DNA of 64,000 nt from Curtobacterium sp. MR_MD2014 (GTDB lineage Bacteria; Actinomycetota; Actinomycetes; Actinomycetales; Microbacteriaceae). Positions 15,555 through 24,390 of the stretch are shown piece after piece. The first letter of the stretch is position 1; each line of letters starts with the position of its first letter. The position numbers and the translations under genes are program-made. The notes beneath the pieces were generated by a model. The model ran no database searches. It was not told where the DNA came from and was given only the letters and a program-made list of their open reading frames with translations. The stretch is taken from assembly GCF_000772085.1 (NCBI RefSeq), contig NZ_CP009755.1, positions 1,612,001-1,676,000 on the forward strand, given 5' to 3'.

Positions 15555-16577
15555 GTGTCATCGTCGCTCCGCAGCCCGGGGACCTCGCGTCCGAAGCTCC
15601 TCACCGTCACGTACGTCGTCGTGACCGGTGCCCGCAAGTGGCTCGCTCGCGGACTGACGCAGCTCGGCTGGCGCCCGGCCCTGCTGCCGTACTCCGGCTA
15701 CGCCGACGCGCAGCAGGGCCGTGTCCTGGCCCGGGTGGTGCTCGCGCCGGCATCGGTCGACCCGGCCGCCCGACGTGGGATCGCCGCATGGCGTCGGCTG
15801 CTGACGGTGGAGCGCCCCGACGTCGAGGTCGAGGTCGAGCTCGGCGGCACGACCACGACGGCGATCAGCGACGAGCAAGGGCTCGTGGACGTGAGCGTGG
15901 CGCTCGAGCACTCGTCGGGGTCTGCTCCCGAGGACGCCGTCCTGCGGCTGCCGGGGCGAGCGCCGACCCGTGTGCCGATCCAGGCCGTCGCAGGCGGGTC
16001 ACACCGGGGCGTCGTCTGCGACATCGACGACACCGTGTGGGTCACGGGCATGTCGAACCCGCTCGCAGCCGCCCGACGGACGTTCTTCGGCAGGAGTGCG
16101 ACGCGGAAGGCCGTCCCCGGCATGGCCGAGCTCGTGCAGGACGTCGTCCGTGGTCAAGGTCAGCCGACGGTCGTCTACGTCAGCAACGGTCCGTGGAACT
16201 TCGCGGGGATCGCCTCGCGGTTCCTGCAGCGCAACGGGTTCCCGGCCGGCACGCTGCTCATGACGGACTGGGGGATCACGCCGACGCACTGGTTCCGGGA
16301 CGGGAAGGAACACAAGCGGTCCTCCCTCCTCCGGCTGCGCGAGGACCTGCCCGACGTCTCCTGGGTGCTCATCGGCGACGACGGCGAACACGACCCCGAG
16401 CTCTACTCGGCCTTCGCCCGCGACCACCACGACGCGGTCGCAGCGATCGCCATCCGTGAGGTGCAGGAGTCCACGTCGGGGCGTGAGCAGGTGACGCTGG
16501 TGCACGGCGTGCCCGTCGTCCGGGGCCGCGACGGGAACGCGCTGCTGCCGTTGCTGCGCCGAGCGCTCGAGCAGTGA
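15555..16577 (+). CDS. App1-type phosphatidate phosphatase (HAD-like, DUF2183)
   Basis: 340 residues from a leaderless-type GTG. The N-terminal beta-rich half is followed by an App1 catalytic domain: VCDIDDTVWVTG is the DxDxT nucleophile motif near residue 155. VYVSNGPWNFAGIASRFL, then WGITPTHWFRDG and LIGDDGEHDPELYS are the later HAD-like motifs. App1 enzymes dephosphorylate phosphatidic acid; in bacteria the physiological substrate is not established. The gene stands alone, divergent from the P-loop kinase gene and convergent with the AraC gene. Confidence 0.88.
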   Translation: MSSSLRSPGTSRPKLLTVTYVVVTGARKWLARGLTQLGWRPALLPYSGYADAQQGRVLARVVLAPASVDPAARRGIAAWRRLLTVERPDVEVEVELGGTTTTAISDEQGLVDVSVALEHSSGSAPEDAVLRLPGRAPTRVPIQAVAGGSHRGVVCDIDDTVWVTGMSNPLAAARRTFFGRSATRKAVPGMAELVQDVVRGQGQPTVVYVSNGPWNFAGIASRFLQRNGFPAGTLLMTDWGITPTHWFRDGKEHKRSSLLRLREDLPDVSWVLIGDDGEHDPELYSAFARDHHDAVAAIAIREVQESTSGREQVTLVHGVPVVRGRDGNALLPLLRRALEQ

Positions 16578-16700
16578 CCGGCAGGACGGCGACGTGGACG
16601 ACTCCACCCGGCTCCTGCGACTCCTGACCCCCGAGCAGTCGCGGACCGAGGTCGTCAGGGACGCAACACGACCGCCCGACCTGACGGGCCAGCGCGACCG

Positions 16701-17540
16701 TCAGTGCCTCGGGCCCTCGCGGAGTTGGGCCCGGTACGTGCCCGGTGCCGTCCCGCAGGCCCGGGTGAAGTGCGCGTAGAAGCTCGACTGCGACCCGAAG
16801 CCCGCCGCGTGCGCGATCTCCGAGATCGTCAACGAGGTGGTCGCGAGCAACCGCTGCGACTCGGCGACCCGGCAGCGCGTCAGGTACTCGAGGATCGTCG
16901 CGCCGACGTCCTGACGGAACACCGTCATCGCGTAGTGCGGGTGCAGGTGCGCCGCGGCAGCGACGTCGGCGACGTCGATCGGGTCCCGGAACCGGTCGAC
17001 GACGAACCGCACCATGTCGATCACCCGGTGCATCGCGTCCGCTGTGCCGTGTCCGTCCTCGGCGCGCAGGGCGAGGGCGTCACGGTGGTGGCGGAGGAGC
17101 CGCCGGACGAGCGCCTGGGCCTCGAGGTTCGCGATCACCTCGGCGCCGTCGTCCGCGAAGTCCCGCTGCCACGACCCCAGCATCGACTCGACGTCCCGAC
17201 CGGCGGCAGCCGTGGGCACGACGACGGGCCGGTTGAGGAGCATGGCGCCCAGGTCGTGGTCGGGCAGCCCCCACGCCAGGACCTCGCCGAGCGGGATGTG
17301 CACCCAGCGGAACTGCCCGGTCCCGGTCGCGTCGCCGACGAGCTGGTGGGGTGTCCACCCCCAGAAGAGTGCGATCTGCCCGGCGTGGACGCTCACGGGC
17401 GCACCGCCGAACCGGTAGTCCAGCCGCCCCTCGAGGACGAGGTTGATCTCGAGGTCGTCGTGCCGGTGCGACGACGCCATGAGCGGCGCCGGGCCGCGAT
17501 GGCTCCAGTACGCCGCTTCCACCGTCTCCACGTCGAGCAC
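16701..17540 (-). CDS. AraC-family regulator of the adjacent GH4/sugar ABC operon
   Basis: 279 residues, GTG start of the leaderless type. The N-terminal cupin (SSHRHDDLEINLVLEGRLDY, FGGAPVSVHAGQIALFWG) binds the inducer. Two C-terminal HTH motifs follow (ADVAAAAHLHPHYAMTVFRQ and ISEIAHAAGFGSQSSFYAHF). Layout and length resemble MelR. Transcribed away from the GH4 gene, so it most likely activates the alpha-galactoside operon; direct repeats in the shared promoter are candidate sites. Confidence 0.9.
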   Translation of the reverse strand: MLDVETVEAAYWSHRGPAPLMASSHRHDDLEINLVLEGRLDYRFGGAPVSVHAGQIALFWGWTPHQLVGDATGTGQFRWVHIPLGEVLAWGLPDHDLGAMLLNRPVVVPTAAAGRDVESMLGSWQRDFADDGAEVIANLEAQALVRRLLRHHRDALALRAEDGHGTADAMHRVIDMVRFVVDRFRDPIDVADVAAAAHLHPHYAMTVFRQDVGATILEYLTRCRVAESQRLLATTSLTISEIAHAAGFGSQSSFYAHFTRACGTAPGTYRAQLREGPRH

Positions 17541-17552
17541 ACCGCGAGCCTA
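17541..17552 (-). promoter_or_regulatory. Leaderless promoter -10 for the araC-type gene
   Basis: Read on the minus strand: TAGGCT (17552-17547), six bases, then the GTG start at 17540. Confidence 0.7.
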
Positions 17553-17623
17553 CGACAGCGCACCGCCCGACCGGCAGGGCCGGCACCGCCCGCTCGGCCG
17601 GGCGGGCACCCGTCGGGGAGCAG

Positions 17624-17656
17624 CCCGTCCGAGGATCCTGGAACCCTCCCGTCCGA
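17624..17656. promoter_or_regulatory. Direct repeats, candidate AraC-type activator sites
   Basis: cccgtccga occurs at 17624-17632 and 17648-17656, a 24-bp period. This places the pair about 43-75 bases upstream of the predicted GH4 start point, the usual position for an AraC-type activator. Confidence 0.5.
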
Positions 17657-17686
17657 AGCCGGAGGACCCGGGGGAGCCTCGCTTCC

Positions 17687-17698
17687 TAGCGTGACGAC
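17687..17698 (+). promoter_or_regulatory. Leaderless promoter -10 for the GH4 gene
   Basis: TAGCGT (17687-17692), six bases, then the ATG at 17699. The ggagga farther upstream (17661-17666) is too distant to act as a ribosome binding site. Confidence 0.7.
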
Positions 17699-19129
17699 AT
17701 GACCAAGATCACCATCATCGGCGCCGGCGGCTTCGTCTTCCCCTTCCGCCTCATCGGCGACCTCGTGAGCTTCCCCGCACTGCAGGACGCGACCCTGCAC
17801 CTCATGGACCTCGACGCGGGCAGGGTCGCCCGCACCGCGACGGCCGCGCGCGAACTCGTGGCCCACCACGGGCTCGGGGTCGAGGTCCTCGAGACCACCG
17901 ACCGGCGCGAAGCCCTCGACGGCGCGGACGTCGTCATCATCACGTTCCAGGTCGGCGGGGTCGAGTCGTACCGGTGGGACGTCGAGATCCCGCGGAGGTA
18001 CGGCATCGACCAGGCGGTCGGCGACACCGTCGGCCCCGGCGGCGTCTTCCGGTTCCTCCGGTCCGTCCGCGCCTACGAGGACATCGCCCGTGACGCCCTC
18101 GAGCTCTGCCCGGACGCCCAGTTCATCAACTACGCCAACCCGATGGCGATGGCGACGGCGTTCCTCAACGCGAAGGGCCTGCGCACCGTCGGGCTGTGCC
18201 ACAGCGTGCAGGGGACGACGCGGATGCTCGCCCGGACCCTCGACGTGCCGTACGACGAGGTCGAGTTCGTCAGCGCCGGCATCAACCACCAGGCCTGGAT
18301 CCTCGAGTTCCGACGCCGGGGCGGCGAGGACCTGTACCCGCGCCTCCGCGAGGTCATGTCCGCGAAGCACCGGCGGGGGACCGCGGCGTCCGACCTGCAC
18401 GACGACGACGGTGACCACAGCGAGGCCGCCGTCGCCGCGAGCAACTACGAGGGTGGGAACGAACAGGTCCGCACCGAGCTGATGCGGTCCTTCGGGTACT
18501 TCGAGACCGAGTCCAGCCACCACGCGAGCGAGTACGTCCCGTACTTCCGGAAGGACCCGGAGACCGTGCTCGAGTACATCCCGGAGCGCTGGGACTACTA
18601 CGAGATCTGCCTCGCGCACGACGAACAGGGCGACGTGGACGCCCAGCTCGAGAAGCTCAAGGCCGACCTGTCGCCGAGCGTGGAGTACGGCGCGTCCATC
18701 GTCAACGCGATCGTCACCGGCGTCCCCGCGGTCGTGTACGGCAACGTGCCGAACAGCACGGGCGTCATCCAGAACCTGCCGTCCGACGCCTGCGTCGAGG
18801 TCGCGTGCCTGGTCGACGGCAAGGGCGTGCAGCCGACGTCGTTCGGCGAACTCCCGCCCCAGCTCGCCGCGCTCAACCGCACGAACACCAACGTGCAGAC
18901 GCTCGCCGTGCGCGCCGCACTCACGGGGGACGTGGCACACGTGCACCACGCGGTCGCGCTCGACCCGTTGACCGCAGCGCACCTGACCCTCGACCGGATC
19001 GCCGCGATGACCGACGAACTCCTGCACGCGCACGCCGCGCTGCTGCCCGAGTCCCTGCGTCCGGCGTCGGCGGTCACCCCCGGTGCGCCCGCGGGAGCCG
19101 ACCGGGAGGCTCGTCCCGCGCTCGTCTGA
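17699..19129 (+). CDS. GH4 alpha-galactosidase (MelA-type)
   Basis: 476 residues, full length for glycoside hydrolase family 4. The N-terminal NAD+-binding fold starts IIGAGGFVFPFRLIGDL, with the acidic strand end HLMDLDAGR. The metal/sugar motif is CHSVQGT (Cys167), which in GH4 marks alpha-galactosidases and related enzymes on unphosphorylated sugars; 6-phospho-glycosidases usually have CNxP. His197 in GINHQAW is the second metal ligand. These enzymes need NAD+ and Mn2+. First gene of an operon with a sugar-binding protein and two permeases; probably acts in the cytoplasm on imported alpha-galactosides. Confidence 0.9.
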   Translation: MTKITIIGAGGFVFPFRLIGDLVSFPALQDATLHLMDLDAGRVARTATAARELVAHHGLGVEVLETTDRREALDGADVVIITFQVGGVESYRWDVEIPRRYGIDQAVGDTVGPGGVFRFLRSVRAYEDIARDALELCPDAQFINYANPMAMATAFLNAKGLRTVGLCHSVQGTTRMLARTLDVPYDEVEFVSAGINHQAWILEFRRRGGEDLYPRLREVMSAKHRRGTAASDLHDDDGDHSEAAVAASNYEGGNEQVRTELMRSFGYFETESSHHASEYVPYFRKDPETVLEYIPERWDYYEICLAHDEQGDVDAQLEKLKADLSPSVEYGASIVNAIVTGVPAVVYGNVPNSTGVIQNLPSDACVEVACLVDGKGVQPTSFGELPPQLAALNRTNTNVQTLAVRAALTGDVAHVHHAVALDPLTAAHLTLDRIAAMTDELLHAHAALLPESLRPASAVTPGAPAGADREARPALV

Positions 19130-19140
19130 CCCCGCACGCC

Positions 19141-19167
19141 CGGCGCGGGGCCACCGTCCCCGCGCCG
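19141..19167 (+). other. Intercistronic hairpin between GH4 and binding-protein genes
   Basis: cggcgcgggg (19141-19150) pairs perfectly with 19158-19167 around a 7-base loop. It sits in the only sizeable gap of the operon (169 bp) and may set the expression ratio by partial termination or 3'-end protection. Confidence 0.55.
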
Positions 19168-19298
19168 GCGCGGCCACCCGTCGGGTCGCGACCGCCGCAC
19201 CGGTCGCGACCCCTCCACGCGGGGCGCGACGACGCGCCCGCGCAGGCCGCGCCTCCCGTCCGAACGCACACGGCACCACGACCTCGAAGGAGAGGACC

Positions 19299-20603
19299 AT
19301 GCCGACCCGACCATCCCCCCAGCTGGCCAGACGGGGGTTCCTCGCGCTCGCCGGCATCTCCATGGCCGGCGCACTCGCGGCCTGCGCGGGGCAGGGGACC
19401 GCCGCGCACGGCGGCACCAAGCACATCCGCCTGTCGACCTGGAACATCCCGACCGACATCACCAGCTACCAGGCGATCGCCGACGAGTTCGTCGCCACGC
19501 ACCCCGGCACGAGCGTCGCCGTCGAGGTCACGACGGGCCAGTTCCACCAGTGGTTCATCACCCGCCTCGCCGCCGACCTCGCCCCGGACATCATCCGGAT
19601 CACCCCGCAGCAGATCGGTCGGTACGCCGCCAACGGCAGCCTGGTCGACATCAGCGGGCAGGTTCCCGCCGACTACCGGGCCGACTACACGGACCCGTTC
19701 TGGGCGATCGGCGCTCGGAACGACGGCGTGTACGGGGTGTTCCAGCACACCGACAACTTCATCACCTACTACAACCGCACCGTCATGGAACGCATCGGCG
19801 TCACGCCGCCGACCGCCGTCGCGGACGCCTGGACGTGGGACGAGTTCCTCGACGTCGCCCGCGAGGTCAAGCAGGTCACCGGGAAGTACGCCTTCGGCTA
19901 CGGCTGGAGCGGACCGGAGACCGCGTACCGGTGGCTGCCCTTCGTGTACCAGAACAGCGGCGCCTTCCTCGGCGAGGACGGAGCGACCCCGTCGATGGAC
20001 ACCCCCGAGGCGATCGGTGCCCTCGAGTTCGGACGGAAGTGGTACGCCGAGGGCCTCGCCACCACGGGCAACCTCAGCAAGACCGGCGGCGGCGACGTCG
20101 CCCGGAACCTCTTCATGACGGGGCAGATCGGGATGATGCTCAACAACCCCGAGCCGATGGCACAGCTCGACGAGGAGATGCCCGACGACTGGGGCACCGC
20201 GCCGATGGTGCGCAACACCGGCGAGGCGAGCGACCTGGGCGGGAACGCCCTGGCGGTCACCAAGTCGAGCCGGTACCCGGAGCTCGCAGCGGAACTCGTC
20301 GTGATGATCACGAGCCGGGCGAACGTCGAACGCTTCTGCCACGACGGCAACTGGCTGCCGGCTCGGAAGTCCCTCGACGCCGCCGACATCGGGTACGCGA
20401 CCCACTCCGACACCATGCAGCAGTTCATCGACCAGGGCGCGACGATCCCCCTGTCGATGGTGAAGGCCGAGAGCGGGCAGTACTTCGCATCGCTCAACGC
20501 GGTCTTCGCCGACTACCTCGACCTGTGTCTCCTCGGGCAGCTCAGCCCGGAGGACGCAGCAGACCAGATGATGGGGGCGATGCGCAGTGTCACTGCGAAC
20601 TGA
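19299..20603 (+). CDS. ABC sugar transporter, substrate-binding lipoprotein
   Basis: 434 residues, ATG with aaggaga upstream. The signal peptide has a twin-arginine start (LARRGFLALAG) and a lipobox (ALAACA), so it is a membrane-anchored lipoprotein, possibly Tat-exported. The mature part is a family 1 extracellular solute-binding protein (VSGPETAYRWLPFVY-like middle, NPEPMAQLDEEMPDDWG, GGNALAVTKSSRYPELAAEL). Follows the alpha-galactosidase, so an alpha-galactoside such as melibiose or raffinose is the likely ligand (inference). Confidence 0.9.
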   Translation: MPTRPSPQLARRGFLALAGISMAGALAACAGQGTAAHGGTKHIRLSTWNIPTDITSYQAIADEFVATHPGTSVAVEVTTGQFHQWFITRLAADLAPDIIRITPQQIGRYAANGSLVDISGQVPADYRADYTDPFWAIGARNDGVYGVFQHTDNFITYYNRTVMERIGVTPPTAVADAWTWDEFLDVAREVKQVTGKYAFGYGWSGPETAYRWLPFVYQNSGAFLGEDGATPSMDTPEAIGALEFGRKWYAEGLATTGNLSKTGGGDVARNLFMTGQIGMMLNNPEPMAQLDEEMPDDWGTAPMVRNTGEASDLGGNALAVTKSSRYPELAAELVVMITSRANVERFCHDGNWLPARKSLDAADIGYATHSDTMQQFIDQGATIPLSMVKAESGQYFASLNAVFADYLDLCLLGQLSPEDAADQMMGAMRSVTAN

Positions 20604-21543
20604 GACCGCGCCGGTGCACCCGGCGACGACCAGGCCGCCGACCGGCGGGCTCCGCGCCGGACGGCCCACCCGGTCGCGACGGGGCCGCTTCGTCCCGTAC
20701 GTCTTCGTCGGTCCCGCGGGACTGCTCTTCCTGGCGTTCTCGCTCGTCCCGATCGTCATCGCGGTCCTGCTGAGCCTGCGCGACAGCAGCACCTCGATCG
20801 GCGACGGGGAGTGGATCGGGGGCGGCAACTTCGTCTCCATGGGCTCGGACCCGTTGATCGTGACCGCGCTGCGGAACACGCTCGTGTTCACGATCGGGAC
20901 CGTCCCGACGTCGATGGCGATCGGACTCGCGCTCGCCGTGGCGCTCAACCGACCGCTGCCGGGTCGCGGGGTCTTCCGTGCGCTGTTCTTCGTCCCGATG
21001 GTCGCCGCGGGCGTGGTCGTCGGCGTCGTCATGTCGTGGATCTTCAACGGCGACTACGGCGTGGTGAACAACCTGCTCGAAGCCCTCGGGCTGGGACGGT
21101 CGCCGTGGTTGACCGCTCCCGGATGGGCGATGGCCACGCTGGTGATCGTCGTGGTGTGGACCCGCATCGGGTTCTGCATGGTGATCTACCTCGGTGCGCT
21201 GCAGTCCGTCCCCGCCGAGCTCAAGGAGGCCGCGGCGATCGACGGGGCGTCCCGCTGGGCCCGGTTCCGGACGATCACGTGGCCGCTCCTCCGACCGACC
21301 ACGTCGATCCTCACGATCCTCAACGTGGTGTTCTCGCTGCAGGCGTTCGACGTCATCTACGTGATGACCGGCGGCGGTCCGGGCTTCTCCACCACCGTGC
21401 TCATCCAGTACGTGTTCCGGTCGGCGTTCATCGACGCCCGGATGGGCTACGCGGCAGCCCTCGGACTGGTGCTGGTCGCGATCCTGCTCGTGTTCACGCT
21501 GCTCCGGCAGCGAGCCAACCGCAAGGCGGAGGAGATGCTCTGA
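20587..21543 (+). CDS. Sugar ABC transporter permease (MalF-type)
   Basis: 318 residues from a GTG that overlaps the end of the binding-protein gene by 17 bp. Six predicted membrane helices; the cytoplasmic ATPase-contact loop is EAAAIDGASRWARFRTITWP (EAA motif). Its stop overlaps the next start (TGATG). Confidence 0.93.
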   Translation: MSLRTETAPVHPATTRPPTGGLRAGRPTRSRRGRFVPYVFVGPAGLLFLAFSLVPIVIAVLLSLRDSSTSIGDGEWIGGGNFVSMGSDPLIVTALRNTLVFTIGTVPTSMAIGLALAVALNRPLPGRGVFRALFFVPMVAAGVVVGVVMSWIFNGDYGVVNNLLEALGLGRSPWLTAPGWAMATLVIVVVWTRIGFCMVIYLGALQSVPAELKEAAAIDGASRWARFRTITWPLLRPTTSILTILNVVFSLQAFDVIYVMTGGGPGFSTTVLIQYVFRSAFIDARMGYAAALGLVLVAILLVFTLLRQRANRKAEEML

Positions 21544-22427
21544 TGGCCGTCCTCGAGACCCGTGGCCGTACCGCGCCCCGCTCCGCACCGACCCGCCTGC
21601 GCGTTCGGAACCGCCCCCGCCGGTGGCTGCTCGTCGCCGTCCTGACCGCCCTGGCGGTCATCATGGTGTTCCCGCTCTACTGGATGATCGTGTCGGCGCT
21701 CACGCCCGGCGGCCAGTCGCAGAGCGGCTCCTTCTACCTGTTCCCCGCGGACCCGTCCTTCGACAACTACGCTCAGGTGTTCAGCACCCAGCCGGTGTGG
21801 CGGTGGTTGGGCAACTCGGCGCTCATCACCAGCCTCGGCACCGCGCTGAGCGTCGGCGTGTCGCTGATGGCCGGGTACGCGCTCGCGAAGTTCCGGTTCC
21901 GCGGGCGCGGACTGCTCTACGCCGCGTTCCTCGTCACGATCATGATCCCGATCCAGGTGACCATCGTGCCGAGCTTCCTCGTCGTCGCGAAGATGGGGCT
22001 GGTCGACTCCCCGTGGGCGGTGATCCTGCCGACGGTGTTCGACGTGGTCGGGATCTTCATCGCCCGGCAGTTCATGCTCGGCGTCCCCGACGCGCTGATG
22101 GAGGCCGCCCGGCTCGACGGGGCAGGGGAGTTCCAGACGTTCTTCCGGGTCGTGCTGCCGTCGTGCGGGCCCCTCGTCGGCGTCCTCGTCATCCTGGGGT
22201 TCATGACGCGCTGGAACGACTTCCTCTGGCCGCTCGTCGTGCTGCAGGGGAACGAGAACCTGACCGTGCCGGTGGCACTGTCCACGCTGACGAACAACCC
22301 GGCGTTCAGCTCGCCGTGGGGCGCGGTGATGGCGATCGCGACCGTCACGGTGCTGCCGCTGCTCGTGGTCTTCCTGGCCTTCCAGCGGCAGTTCGTGCAG
22401 GGCATCGCGTCCACCGGCATCAAGTGA
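21543..22427 (+). CDS. Sugar ABC transporter permease (MalG-type)
   Basis: 294 residues, six membrane helices, EAA loop EAARLDGAGEFQTFFRVVLP. Pairs with the preceding permease. No ATP-binding subunit is encoded in the operon; as in many Actinobacteria, a shared MsmK-type ATPase encoded elsewhere probably powers it. A long hairpin follows. Confidence 0.93.
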   Translation: MAVLETRGRTAPRSAPTRLRVRNRPRRWLLVAVLTALAVIMVFPLYWMIVSALTPGGQSQSGSFYLFPADPSFDNYAQVFSTQPVWRWLGNSALITSLGTALSVGVSLMAGYALAKFRFRGRGLLYAAFLVTIMIPIQVTIVPSFLVVAKMGLVDSPWAVILPTVFDVVGIFIARQFMLGVPDALMEAARLDGAGEFQTFFRVVLPSCGPLVGVLVILGFMTRWNDFLWPLVVLQGNENLTVPVALSTLTNNPAFSSPWGAVMAIATVTVLPLLVVFLAFQRQFVQGIASTGIK

Positions 22428-22447
22428 GGGGGTGCCGGTACGACCGA

Positions 22448-22496
22448 GTCGGACGGGAGGCGTGTGGCGGACACGCCACGCGCCTCCCCGTCCGAC
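22448..22496. terminator. Palindromic terminator repeat, copy A
   Basis: gtcggacgggaggcgtgtgg with the complementary arm ending at 22496, a stem of about 22 bp with one bulge and one mismatch, just after the sugar ABC operon. Member of the GGGAGGCxCGTGGCGG family also found at 26275, 35524 and 38049. Confidence 0.85.
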
Positions 22497-22574
22497 ACGC
22501 CGTCCCCTTGCTCCTGCCGCAGCGTCATGTGGTCTGCTCGGGAGCACGTCCTGTCCCGAGCCGAGAGGCCTGCC

Positions 22575-23456
22575 GTGCACGCGTTCCCCGTCCCACCCCG
22601 CCACGTCCCGATCGGCGACGCCGCGGCGTTCGTCGGCACCACGCCGCGTGCGATCCGGCACTACCACCAGCTCGGCCTGCTCCCCGAGCAGGAGCGGGGG
22701 AGCGACGGCCGGCGCCGCTACGGCCCAGCGGACATCACACGGCTGCTCTGGATCCGCCGGATGGCCGAGGCGGGCGTCGCGCTCGAGGACGTCCGCGACG
22801 CCTTCGACGGCGCGGCTCCGAGCACCCTCGACGACGACGGGACGGTGGCCGACGTCCTCGGGCGCCTCGAGGACCGGCTGGCAGAACAGGAGGCCGAGCT
22901 CCGACGCAAGCGTGCCGCGGTCCGTCGGATGCGCGCTCGCGGGAGCCGCCTCGGCCTGCTCCACGACATCGTCGCGCACCGGCTCGAGGATGCGCCGGAT
23001 GGTTCCCTGCGGTCGGACGACCTCGACACGCTGCTCGTCACCGAACGCATCCTCGGCCCGCTCGGCGCCTTCGCGCAGGCCGGCCGGTTCGTCGCCCTCG
23101 CTCGGGACCCGGCGCTGCGCGCAGCATCCGACCGCGTCGACGCAGCCGAGGAGGCGCTCGACGACAGCGTCGCGGTGGACGATCCGAGGGTGGCCCAGGT
23201 CGCCGCCGAACGGCACGCCTTCGAGAGCGCGCTGATGCGGGCCGTCGAAGAGTCCGGGCAGCTGCAGGAGGACGAGGCGGTCTTCGATGCCTGGAACCGT
23301 CAGGACCCCGGGGACGTCGACACGCCGACCGCAGCAGGAGGCCGGGGCACGGGGGCAGCGGCGGTGATCGCGCGCATGCCGTGGGACCTCTCGCCGGCTC
23401 GACTCCGGGCGGCGGAGCTGGCCCTGCAGCTCGCGTTCCCGTCGGACGACGCCTGA
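22575..23456 (+). CDS. MerR-family regulator with large C-terminal domain
   Basis: 293 residues from the GTG at 22575 (gagagg upstream). The N-terminal HTH is HVPIGDAAAFVGTTPRAIRH, with the wing GSDGRRRYGPADITRLLWIR. A coiled coil follows (DRLAEQEAELRRKRAAVRRM) and then a 180-residue helical domain of unknown ligand. Longer than the two small MerR proteins upstream and not a close relative. No adjacent target is obvious; the next gene has its own promoter. Confidence 0.85.
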   Translation: MHAFPVPPRHVPIGDAAAFVGTTPRAIRHYHQLGLLPEQERGSDGRRRYGPADITRLLWIRRMAEAGVALEDVRDAFDGAAPSTLDDDGTVADVLGRLEDRLAEQEAELRRKRAAVRRMRARGSRLGLLHDIVAHRLEDAPDGSLRSDDLDTLLVTERILGPLGAFAQAGRFVALARDPALRAASDRVDAAEEALDDSVAVDDPRVAQVAAERHAFESALMRAVEESGQLQEDEAVFDAWNRQDPGDVDTPTAAGGRGTGAAAVIARMPWDLSPARLRAAELALQLAFPSDDA

Positions 23457-23520
23457 GTCGGAGCCGTCGGTCTCCTCCGGCGCCGTCCTCGATGCCCGGT
23501 CGGCAACCATGCAACCCTTT

Positions 23521-23536
23521 TCAGTATCGATACTGA
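23521..23536. promoter_or_regulatory. Perfect 16-bp palindromic operator
   Basis: tcagtatcgatactga is a perfect palindrome immediately upstream of the -10 of the HTH gene at 23549. The A/T content is strikingly higher than the surroundings. Probably the autoregulatory site of that HTH protein. Confidence 0.8.
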
Positions 23537-23548
23537 TATTGTTCGGGT
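23537..23548 (+). promoter_or_regulatory. Leaderless promoter -10, HTH-ABC operon
   Basis: TATTGT (23537-23542), six bases, then ATG at 23549, directly abutting the palindrome. A repressor on the palindrome would block polymerase. Confidence 0.75.
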
Positions 23549-24160
23549 ATGCACTCCTCCGAAATCCTCCTGCACCCGGTCCGGCTGCGGATCGCCCAGG
23601 TCCTGCTGGGCACGCCGGGGCTGAGTCCCCACCGTCTGCACGAGCGGCTCCCCGACGTCCCCATCGCGACGCTCTACCGTCACGTCAACGCGCTCGAGCG
23701 GGCTGGGTTGCTCGAGGTCCTCGACGAACGCCGCGTCCGTGGCGCGACCGAGCGGTCGTACCGACTCGCACCGGGCATCAGCAACCCCACGGCGGAAGAC
23801 CTCCGAGCGCTCAGCCGTGACCAGCTCGAACAGGTCTTCACGGTCTTCGTGTCCGGTGTGATCAGGGACTTCGGTCAGTACCTCGCGGTCGGGCAGCCAG
23901 ACCTCGCGGACGACCGGGTGAGCTTCGGGCAGGCATCGTTCTGGGCAGACGACGCCGAGGTCGACGCGTTCGGCCAGGCGCTCGTGGGGCTGCTCGGTGG
24001 GCTGATGGCCAACGAGGCCACCTCGGGCCGCCGGCGGCGCACGCTCACCACGATCCTGATGCCGCGTGACGTCGACGTCGACGCCGACACCGACGTCGAC
24101 GCCGACGACACGGCCGACCGGCCCGACGCCGCGGTGTCCGAGCGCGAGGACGAGCGGTGA
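23549..24160 (+). CDS. ArsR-like winged-helix repressor
   Basis: 203 residues. The N-terminal winged helix (ILLHPVRLRIAQVLLGTPGL, IATLYRHVNALERAGLLEVL, with wing VRGATERSYRLAP) is of the ArsR/HTH_20 type. A helical middle domain of unknown ligand follows. The last 40 residues end in an acidic, repeated DVDVDADTDVDADD tract encoded by near-perfect gacgtc/gacgcc hexamers (about 24067-24110), probably a disordered tail grown by slippage. First gene of an operon with a small membrane protein and an ABC exporter, and likely their repressor. Confidence 0.85.
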   Translation: MHSSEILLHPVRLRIAQVLLGTPGLSPHRLHERLPDVPIATLYRHVNALERAGLLEVLDERRVRGATERSYRLAPGISNPTAEDLRALSRDQLEQVFTVFVSGVIRDFGQYLAVGQPDLADDRVSFGQASFWADDAEVDAFGQALVGLLGGLMANEATSGRRRRTLTTILMPRDVDVDADTDVDADDTADRPDAAVSEREDER

Positions 24161-24390
24161 ACGGTCTGCCGATCGACCCCGCGCTGCTCGCACCGCTCGC
24201 CCCGGTCGCCGCCCTCGTGGTGGCACTGGTCGGATGGTCCCTCGTCAGCCTCGTGCGGAAGCCCGCGCAGTACCTGCCCAAGACCGTCTGGGCTGTCGTC
24301 ATCGTGCTGGCCGTCCCGGCCGGGGCGGTGCTCTACCTCGTCCTCGGGCGCGGTCGGGGACCGGCGCTCGTCGACGGAGACGCCCGGTGA
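24157..24390 (+). CDS. Small membrane protein, PLDc_N-type
   Basis: 77 residues, GTG overlapping the previous stop. Two hydrophobic segments (APLAPVAALVVALVGWSLVS and KTVWAVVIVLAVPAGAVLYL) separated by a basic loop RKPAQYLP, then a short positive/acidic tail. This is the pattern of the phospholipase-D nuclease N-terminal domain as a free-standing protein, often found beside ABC exporters in Actinobacteria. Function unknown. Coupled to the ATPase gene by GTGA. Confidence 0.8.
   Translation: MNGLPIDPALLAPLAPVAALVVALVGWSLVSLVRKPAQYLPKTVWAVVIVLAVPAGAVLYLVLGRGRGPALVDGDAR

Noticed and set aside
16594-16779. 61-codon + frame after the App1-type gene
   Set aside because: It runs into the 3' end of the AraC gene, has no ribosome binding site or -10 element, and shows no coherent domain or membrane segment.
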